From Apis mellifera (lineage: Eukaryota > Arthropoda > Insecta > Hymenoptera > Apidae), in assembly GCF_003254395.2 (NCBI RefSeq), contig NC_037646.1, positions 2,374,942 to 2,438,941 of the forward strand: a stretch of DNA of 64,000 bases. The letters run 5' to 3'. The notes beneath the pieces were generated by a model, which made no database searches, was not told the DNA's origin, and worked only from the letters and a program-made list of their open reading frames with translations. The stretch's first letter is position 1. Every line of letters begins with the position of its first letter. Positions 56,591-64,000 of the stretch are shown in pieces. The position numbers were made by a program, and so were the translations under genes.

Positions 56591-56760
56591 TTAAATCAAT
56601 CACAGTTCAAAGATACGTCTTATATTGTTCATAAAAATTTATCCATCCGAATTTAACTAACAATAATCCAAATATTACGTTTTGAACATGAAACATAAAT
56701 TTACGTTTCTTCCACCTGAACTTATTCCAAAACGAAACGACCCTATTGTCAGTTGAAATG

Positions 56761-56783
56761 TGCAATCTTGTCCCAAGATTGCA
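56761..56783. other. 9-bp stem hairpin
   Basis: The arms tgcaatctt and aagattgca pair perfectly with a 5-nt loop. It is short for a microRNA precursor. Confidence 0.5.
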
Positions 56784-56959
56784 GTCGCACTTGAGGGCTT
56801 GTCGTGTAAACGGTAATGGCGCGTACACACTTCCCGTTGTGTAGGTTAATTAATGTTTGCTTTACTCGCGTCTGTAGGCAATTATCTGGCCGGTACTCGT
56901 TCCATCTTATTAGCTACGTACGGATGACCTAGGACAGCCCTCCCTTCGAATCTCAACAG

Positions 56960-57202
56960 TGTCTTTTAATGGCTCGTAACCGTCTTTACGAGTCGGTCGA
57001 TCCTCTCTTCGAAACTGTTTCGTTGCACGAATCACCGCAGAACGTGAACAGGCCGAATGAAATATTCGTTTCTCCAATGGTCATCAAACTGGTTCTCTTA
57101 TCGATCTTATCCTTTGATGTGTTCAACCTCAAACTGGCTGTTGCTAGTGCATGTTGTACAAGCAATAAATTTTTTTCTTTTGCGACATGTCGAAGACCTT
57201 GA
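56960..57202 (+). CDS. Candidate terminal exon or small protein, 77 residues from ATG
   Basis: A pyrimidine-rich acceptor (cctcccttcgaatctcaacag) ends at 56959. The phase-0 frame is open for 80 codons to TGA 57200-57202, and its first ATG is at 56969. The peptide starts MARNRLYESVDPLFETVSLH. A hydrophobic stretch (VIKLVLLSILSFDVFNLKLA, about residues 38-57) could be a membrane segment, followed by a Cys-rich tail. Composition is much less AT-rich than the downstream DNA. No family is recognised. Confidence 0.27.
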   Translation, partial: CLLMARNRLYESVDPLFETVSLHESPQNVNRPNEIFVSPMVIKLVLLSILSFDVFNLKLAVASACCTSNKFFSFATCRRP

Positions 57203-57220
57203 AGATTAACCTTATTGATT

Positions 57221-57940
57221 AAAGTGATATATTATACTTCTTTATCTTCGATATAATTTATTAACTTAATTAAATAACGTAATATTATAAGAAGATTAGA
57301 CGATGAAAAGAAAAAAGTAATGGAATAATAATGTTCATAAAATGTATGGATAATTTTGAAAATCATCATCATTTCAGATTTATATTTACTTTCGTAAAAT
57401 ATATATTTCAAGAACAATTATTGAAAAGAAAGAGATAATCTTCCAATATATTATCTTTCTACAATATTGCTCGATATCGTATATCTTCCCATATGAATAT
57501 TCTTTAACGATAGAAATATCCGAGTCGGAGGAAATTATAGTTCTGTATAATTCTGCACGGTGAAATAGAATGGGGACACAATTCAGAATTAAGCAATGGA
57601 TGCGTGAATTACTTATTTACCGACGCTCTCTGCTAACGACAATGTCGAAGCGCCTTGTTCCATTAGTCATTGAATGAAATTGCCAGCGTAGACCGACTAG
57701 GGAACAACGGTAACACTGTCAGGGAGCACCTCCATTGTGCGTCTCCATATCCTTTGATGGCGCTGTCCCGTGCATTGTGGATTGCTTTCATTTCACACAA
57801 TATGTGACTGAACGTGCGGTCACTTGTATAGAGGAGACAATTTTGTTTTATACGATATTGATATCGCGTATAAAACTCTGTCTCCATCCAGAAATTTTGT
57901 TTTCTCTCTTTTTTTTTTCTTTTTTTTTTTTTTATATATA
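57221..57940. other. Mixed span, small island at 57560-57860
   Basis: 57221-57540 is AT-rich. 57560-57860 is less AT-rich with overlapping frames (98 codons minus, 72 codons plus, neither supported) and a weak CTCF-like gatggcgct at 57756-57764. Confidence 0.4.
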
Positions 57941-57941
57941 T

Positions 57942-57965
57942 ATTGTATTGTGATATCAATACAAT
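57942..57965. repeat. 24-bp interrupted palindrome
   Basis: The arms attgtattg and caatacaat flank tgatat. Like the palindrome at 22096 it is built from attgta-type arms around gatatc. Confidence 0.7.
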
Positions 57966-59400
57966 CGAATCATGTTAATCGTTGGTAAGTTAATTTTTTA
58001 ATAACTCTTCATTTTTTGTTTTAACGATTTGATTTTATAAAATAGATTAAATTTTGGGGAGGAAGATAAAAAATTTTTGGAAAATTTTAAACTGTACGAA
58101 TTTAAATAATTATTTTAATATTCAATAAGTTCCATATCGTTCAATTCTGATTTGATAATATACGTAGAATATATGTTGTATTTAAAATATAAGTTATGTA
58201 GGATATATTAATATTGTTTATGAAAAAAAATATAAACGACAAAATTTCAATGTTACGTTGGAATTAAAATTCCTTCATGCATTTTTCCTTTTTTACATTT
58301 ACGATTATACTTTATGTTTATTTACATTTTTTCTAATAACAATATTAACTCATTAATTATACAAAAGAGATGTCCTTTTCATTTTTAAATGTATCGTTTA
58401 TATCTCGAAAAGTTAATTGGGTTTCTTCTTAGTATTATGCGTAATTTCACAGTTTCATGTTACAGAAGAATTAGTCGCGATTATATGGTTTAGTAACCGA
58501 GAGCCGTAGAAATTGTTCAAAGGGTCTTTTAACCTGCGGACCATGTGTGTATGTATGTATGTGTGTGTGTGTATATATCCTCTTGTAGGCTCGACAAAGG
58601 TTTTAATGTTAATCCTACAGCAGATTATGCGTGGCAGCAAGTAAAACATATATTTCTTTCGCTTAAATTGATATTTAACGTTTAATTTTATCTTCCTTAT
58701 GGTCATTTCTACCATAATAGATCTCTATTTTTGCACTTTTTAATTCTGTAATTAAAAATTGGTAAAATGTAGCTTCGAAATCGGGAGGAATACCTAATAT
58801 TCACTTGTTGCACATGAGATATCGTTTCTCGAAATTTAAATTTAATGAGCTAATATCGCCTATTAAATTTTCCTCTATCAATTGTTATCTATCTATCTGT
58901 TAATACGTTAATTATTGACTTAGATATATTTATTATATGAATTAATATTATTGTATTAGTGAGTAGTATCAATAATTAAACATATGTTTAATTATATTTT
59001 TATCCGAATTAATCTATCTATTTAATAAGATTTCTTATATTCATATTTAAAAAAAAATATAATAAAAATTCTTCCAAACTAATTTATCATATAAAAACAT
59101 GATAAAATAATTTTTAATCATTTAAATCTGGAATTACAAAATTAGTTAATTGATTTATTTACTACTTTTTAATTAATCAATATAAATACGTATACCAAAT
59201 ATATAAACTTGAATTATTCATAGTCTCAATTTTTTCCAAAAAAAAAAAAAAAAAAAACACATCTTCACGATATTTAATATCTCCAAGGAATAGAAATAAT
59301 ATTGCCTCAAAAACATTATACAATTTATATCGCATTTCAAATTTAAAAATTTGCAATTCATTTTAATTCTAATTTCTAACACGATTAAAAATCAACTGAG
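57966..59400. other. Long AT-rich span with TG/TATG repeat
   Basis: AT-rich DNA with a (TGTA)n/(TG)n run at about 58544-58578 and an A19 run near 59239-59257. No gene is seen. Confidence 0.6.
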
Positions 59401-60010
59401 TTCAGGAATCGAGAAAAGTTTTCTGCAAATTCCACAAAACTCGAAGAATATGCAATAGAATATATTAAAGAATCTTATCGAGGTTAGATCTGAAGCATTG
59501 AACCAGATTCTTGCAGCGATATCGGCCATCTTGAAAGGGGGGGAGGAGATTATTGAAATTGGACATTTCCCTAAGAATTAATATAAATTCATGCATAGGT
59601 TTAACGACACTCCGGGCCCGAGAAGGAATGCCCGCTTCTGCTTCTAACAATATCTGCATAATTAACGCAATCAATTGCTGAGCACTGAGGCTGAGGGGGG
59701 TTGCGACTAATTTCATATTCCGGCCGAGAATTAAAAGCGGAAGAATAAGAGGAGGCGGGGCGGGGAGGAGGGCATTTAACTGCGAACAAGTCGGCGTTCG
59801 CGTTCAATTTTCATTTCTATTCCGTGGAATTATATTTTCGTGCGATCTTATCTGCCTTTTACGACGTTTAATCATCAAAAACACTTTGCACAGAGGCAGG
59901 GAAGAATTCTTATTAATGCTTGGAAACGAAAGAATTCTTTTCGCAGAGGATGATTCGAGTCTGAAAATTAAAATTGGACATCACGACGGTGTAATTGTTG
60001 TTAAATAGTG
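59401..60010. other. Less AT-rich island with G-runs
   Basis: It includes a G7 run (59538-59544) and G-rich DNA at 59690-59770. Minus-strand frames of 68-83 codons overlap without support. Possible regulatory DNA. Confidence 0.35.
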
Positions 60011-60770
60011 AGGAAAAAGAAAAATTCTGTGTGACAGTTTTTTGATAATTTTAATTGGATTTTCACCAATTTTTATGTTCTCCATTTTTCTTTTGTTCGA
60101 GATGAAAAATTGTTTGTGATATTTTTATGCTAAAATTTTGAGATCTTTATATTAATATGTACGTGCGATATCGAATCTCAAAATCAAGCTTCTTCTTGTT
60201 TTATCAATTTTAGTAATAGATTCTATCTATTTGTATTAGTATTCATTTTAAATTAATATCTGAATTCATCATATAATATTTTAAACTTTTTCTAACAAAA
60301 ATCTATAAAGAAAAATATATATATATATCTATTTAAAAAAAAAAGGCTTTTTTAACTTTCAAATAGTTTTAAAAACATTCAACAAATCAAAATAAAAGAT
60401 AATTAGATTGTATTAAAATGATTAATATTTTCTTTTCGAAAATATATCATTTAAATAGATATCTTATATAAATATAAAAGAAATCTCTCTATATAAAATA
60501 AAAGAAATTTTTTCATTTTTCAAAATTAGAATTAAGAATAATCAAATCAAATCAAATCAAATGGACTAATTTTTTTTTTAATTTTCATAATTATTATTTA
60601 ACTGTATTCATCTACTTATAATCGTTTGTTTATATTTAAATCCATATTAAAGATCAATAATTCCAATGTTAAATTTAAACAAACTTTATTTCTCCTCAAT
60701 ATCGAATTAAACCTAAAATAAATATATAAAACACCATTTACCATTTAATTATAATAATCATAACATTCAA
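60011..60770. other. AT-rich span with pentanucleotide repeat
   Basis: AT-rich DNA with an ATCAA pentanucleotide repeat (four units, 60541-60562). No gene is seen. Confidence 0.6.
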
Positions 60771-61417
60771 AATCTCGCAGGCATCTTGCATCCTCCAGTC
60801 ACATCTATACGAAATGCAGACAGCAGCAAAGAAACGTTTTCATCAAGTCGGTGAACAGGACAATAACGGGAACTTCTCATTGCCGAAAAGTTTCTAAATT
60901 TTCGTCCATCTTGATCCCGCCGCGTTGCCACTTATAAAAATTAAAAAGAGCCTGTTTACATCCAAGAGATTCGCAAAGACAACGTTTTGAGGCACCGACG
61001 ATGTTGTGCAATAAGAAGAAGACAAACGCAGAACGCGAGAGAGAAGAACAGAGCGTAGCAAAGCCGAGGTCCAGAAATCTGGCGTCGCCTCGCTTTTAGT
61101 TAGTATTAATGCGTGGACCAGTGTTACTAGAACTATCGTGTCGCGACAGGACACTCTTTCTAGGAAAGTTACAATGGCGGAAATCTCGCGCGAGAAACCG
61201 GAAGGAGAAAGAATACCGTGGAAAGAGACAAAGAGTTAGAGTTAGAGAAAGAAAGAGAGAGAAGCTAGCGAGAGAAAGACAGAGGGATTGCCTCGCGCGA
61301 AGCTGTTAGGCAAAGAGAAGGGAGAAAAAGGGAATTTTTCCGGGTGTACGTAGACGTTAGCACAGTTAGAATAGGGGAACGAGCGCTAAACTGACAATAG
61401 GACATTTTTTTTTAAAG
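60771..61417. other. Island, possible promoter or 5' UTR region
   Basis: A balanced, + strand purine-rich block with two GC-rich palindromes (61139-61148 tgtcgcgaca and 61184-61195 tctcgcgcgaga) and an ATGGCGG motif (61174) that starts a 21-codon ORF. The features suggest a promoter, but no TATA box is seen. An 86-codon minus frame without an ATG start overlaps. Confidence 0.3.
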
Positions 61418-61566
61418 CTGCGCTGCTACATTTAACAATGCTCTATGATCCACGACTGGATGATACCACGCTTTCTCCGCCAGTTCAGTACTTTTCATTT
61501 TCCATGCTGTCTTTCCCTTTTCTTACAATCGTTCTCCGTAGTACACTCGCTCAAACGCCCGTCTAA
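61418..61566 (+). CDS. Candidate terminal exon or small ORF
   Basis: A T-rich acceptor-like sequence ends in aaag at 61417. The frame with two leading bases is open for 48 codons to TAA 61564-61566. ATG at 61438 (taacaATGC) gives 42 residues starting MLYDPRLDDTTLSPPVQYFS, followed by a hydrophobic stretch (MLSFPFLTIVLRSTLAQTPV). No family is recognised. It follows the promoter-like island. Confidence 0.18.
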
Positions 61567-62930
61567 ACTACACTCCCGGACAAAATGATGACTCGCCCTA
61601 TGATTTTCATAGATATGTCTTTCCTCGAGACCAGTGGAATTTATCGGTGGTATTAAAAAAATGGAATAAATTCAAAGCGATATATATCTCTCTGGGGAAG
61701 GAAGAAAAAAAAAAAAGAATTTCTGTCTGACGATAAATCGAATTTTAACAGGGGAAGGATGATACGATAGTTGACGAGAAATATTGAAAACGAATTATTT
61801 TCCATAGTATAACAGTTACTTTTCCTTGAATATAGCAAAAATCGATAGTTTTTATTCCTCTTAAATTCAATTTGACAGACAATTTTTACGGATTCAAACT
61901 CGCGAAAAAAAAAGGCATTCTAAAATAAAATCTCGTTGATCTGTTCTTTCTCTATACGTCCCCTTATATATCACGTAAATTTGTAAAAATTTGTTAAAAA
62001 AATATATCGCATCATGCTTCTTCTTTGTTGTTGAAGAAGGAGTGGTTTGATGAAATTTGGACAAATTGCATCAATCTCGAAGAAAATCATTTTATGCTAG
62101 AGTGTATCACCTTTCTTGCACCGCATCGCCTCCTCTCTCGCACGCTCATTTCCCATTCAACGCCCCCTCACCGTCTTTCACTCGTGACGCCCATCCATCC
62201 GGCAGAGAAACCCCGTGACAGTTTCCTCGGTCCCGTGAACGACTCGAAAACAATAGGCAATGCATTTTTCTGATTAAAATTTAACTAAAGGAGGTATTTT
62301 GGGAATTATGATTGAATGAGACAAATATTTGAATTTTAGTATTATATTGAGATATTTACCTAATCTTGGAAATTAATCTTGGATTTAATCTATTTAAAGC
62401 ATAACAGTAACAGGAGGGGTTTGTTTGAAGGAGATGAAATCAATCTTTAAATTTTCACATTTTCATTTTTCTTTGTTTTTGAGTACAATTTTTGTATCGA
62501 ATATTTTTTTCGGCGAGATAATAAAAATTAAAATTTTTACATTTTGTTACAAAGAAATTATATAACTTTTATTTTTTAAATAATTCTCATTTTATTTCAT
62601 TAAAATTTATTAAAAAATTATGTTTTGATCTAAATTATCGATATTTTTTTAATATTTTTTTTAATGTTTAAAAATATTTATAATAATATTTAAATAATGG
62701 ATGGTAATTAAATAAATTTTACTAATTTAGTAAAAAGAGAATATTATACTTAAATAATTTTCTCAATTTTACCTCTAATTTTTTTTTAATCAATTTTATT
62801 TTTTAAATAAATTAACAATATATAATTAAATTGATATATATCGATATAATTTTTTTTTTTTTCATAAACATTGAACGTAATAATTTTTTCTCTTCTCTCG
62901 ATTTCTTTTTCAGCGAGACAAAATAAATCT
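61567..62930. other. Mixed to AT-rich span
   Basis: 61567-62080 is moderately AT-rich. 62080-62270 is a short balanced patch with an 82-codon + frame that has no ATG start at its open end. 62280-62930 is AT-rich. No gene is called. Confidence 0.5.
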
Positions 62931-63029
62931 TTCGGAAAACCAAATTTAAATGGTTAGAATCGTAAAAAATCATAAAAATGCAGAATCAGGGGAATGAGAT
63001 TTTAGAAATATTATATATCATATGAAATT

Positions 63030-63088
63030 CTCTCTCTCTTTCTCTCTCTCTCCTTTTCTCTCTCTCTCCTTTTCTCTCTCTCTTTCTC
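63030..63088. repeat. CT tract with ~16-bp higher-order unit
   Basis: A pyrimidine run in which (TC)n blocks are interrupted regularly by ccttttc, giving about three ~16-bp periods. Confidence 0.85.
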
Positions 63089-63286
63089 TACATCTTCGAA
63101 CGAGGTCAAGCGAAACATATGTTTATACGAATATTTTTCACCGCTTTTAAACGTTGAATTTTCCACTTACTATGGCGGCATTCTTTTTTTTTTTTAAAAA
63201 AAAGAAAAATCCATAAATTACAAGTTTTTTATGCCTTCAGCGAATACTGAAATAATTTAAAGGACACTTTGATTAAAATGCAAGAG

Positions 63287-63321
<35 letters not shown>

Positions 63322-63666
63322 TGTAAGATTCCGCCATCTCGCCAAACGCGAAAAAAAAAGACGGAAAAAAGAAGACGGTCTATCGCATCGCAGCATCAGC
63401 AAACTTTCTTCTTTGCTTCTTTTCTTTCTACCATCTTTTTTTGGAACATCCTTAACTACCAGGTTTCGTAAACACGCCACAGCTCTATGGACAGAAAACT
63501 TGAGGAAAGGAGGGGGAGGGGAGGCCTCGAAGGCCTTTGTAAAGGTACGAAACGCGGAAGAGGAGGAGAGAGAGAGAGCGTAAAAAAAGGACAAGAGGTC
63601 AAAGTGGAAGGAAGGAGAAGAAGGAAGACGGATGGCGAAGAATAGGAGGGTCGGTTGAGCAAGTAG
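63089..63666. other. Purine-rich island with GA tract
   Basis: It contains a T/A hairpin (about 63183-63203), (GA)n at 63293-63318 and purine-rich DNA to 63640. Long frames (104-121 codons) on both strands are low complexity and not called. Confidence 0.45.
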
Positions 63667-63942
63667 AGATTAAGGTGGCCACTCCTAAGCCTGACGCCGA
63701 AAATCCTTGCGACGCAAGGCAAGACTTTCGTCGTGGTGGAAGAGGAATGGAACACCTACCCACCTACCATCTTTCGCTTTCGTAGTTGCACGCCCTCTCC
63801 TGGACCAGTCTGGTGCGCATTACTCCCCGACCTCCGCTTCATCCCACCCTTTCGAGTTTTCTTTTACCTCGTGTCACCTTTCTGCCAAAAATCACGGCTC
63901 CTCGTGTTTTCGTTTACATTAATGGCCTCTTGTCTGGAGTGA
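63667..63942 (+). CDS. Possible ORF at window edge
   Basis: The frame after a TAG is open for 91 codons (segment RLRWPLLSLTPKILATQGKT) to TGA 63940-63942, but it lacks an early ATG and two other + frames are also open here. A 15-bp near-palindrome (63705-63719) lies at the start. It could continue as an island beyond the window. Confidence 0.11.
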   Translation, partial: RLRWPLLSLTPKILATQGKTFVVVEEEWNTYPPTIFRFRSCTPSPGPVWCALLPDLRFIPPFRVFFYLVSPFCQKSRLLVFSFTLMASCLE

Positions 63943-64000
63943 AATGCCCCTTCTTGGTAATGACGCGGAAATTTTGTGGAATAACACGCAAATAAAAAAT

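Noticed and set aside
57711..57723. taacactgtcagg resembles the miR-8/miR-200 family 5' half
   Set aside because: The match ends after 13 bases, differs from insect miR-8 within the seed, and no complementary arm forms a precursor hairpin.
1..64000. Transposons, mariner-type ends, viral genes or CRISPR arrays
   Set aside because: I saw no paired terminal inverted repeats with an enclosed transposase or polymerase frame, no viral-type proteins and no regularly spaced repeats. A similarity search could still find decayed elements.

Overview
The window looks like nuclear DNA of an insect, most likely a hymenopteran of the honeybee type. By eye it is strongly AT-rich with many A/T runs and no operon-like packing of genes. 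Shorter islands of more balanced, CpG-containing DNA are scattered through it, and many of them carry (GA)n/(CT)n tracts. The organism is inferred from composition and repeat style, not from a recognised gene. I recognise no complete gene, no known protein domain, no tRNA or rRNA, no CRISPR array and no intact transposon.

The layout alternates AT-rich spans of 0.5 to 1.5 kb with less AT-rich islands of 0.2 to 1.3 kb (main ones near 2.2-3.0, 4.0-4.5, 5.0-5.6, 7.5-9.35, 12.3-12.7, 13.3-14.2, 17.3-17.7, 19.1-19.5, 20.5-21.2, 23.2-23.6, 24.1-25.3, 27.5-28.7, 31.2-31.9, 37.2-37.9, 44.2-44.75, 49.8-50.8, 52.0-52.6, 53.6-54.2, 55.3-55.9, 56.7-57.2, 60.8-61.6 and 63.1-64.0 kb). The islands are the likely sites of conserved non-coding elements and of any exons. 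Balanced base composition alone makes open frames look protein-like, so every coding call here is a hypothesis with low confidence.

The most informative signals are splice signals on the + strand. At 18735/18736 a pyrimidine-rich 3' splice site abuts a perfect GTAAGT 5' splice site with no exon between them, the signature of a recursive-splicing ratchet point in a long insect intron. At 37236-37409 a 174-nt, phase 0-0, fully open segment is bounded by a good acceptor and a GAG/GTAAGG donor, which fits a cassette exon. Several other + strand segments look like terminal exons: 1424-1545, 35833-36026, 36554-36908, 42785-42873, 44303-44533, 56960-57202 and 61418-61566. The simplest reading is that all or part of the window lies in the long intron(s) of a large + strand gene whose main exons are outside it. 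This is an inference that RNA data would settle.

Repeats that can be seen directly include a ~298-bp tandem duplication (5874-6428), a three-copy ~190-bp tandem array (54181-54771), a 35-unit (TA)n tract (18389-18458), long (GA)n tracts, and a perfect 24-bp palindrome (22096-22119). A group of stem-loops lies at 52086-52296.
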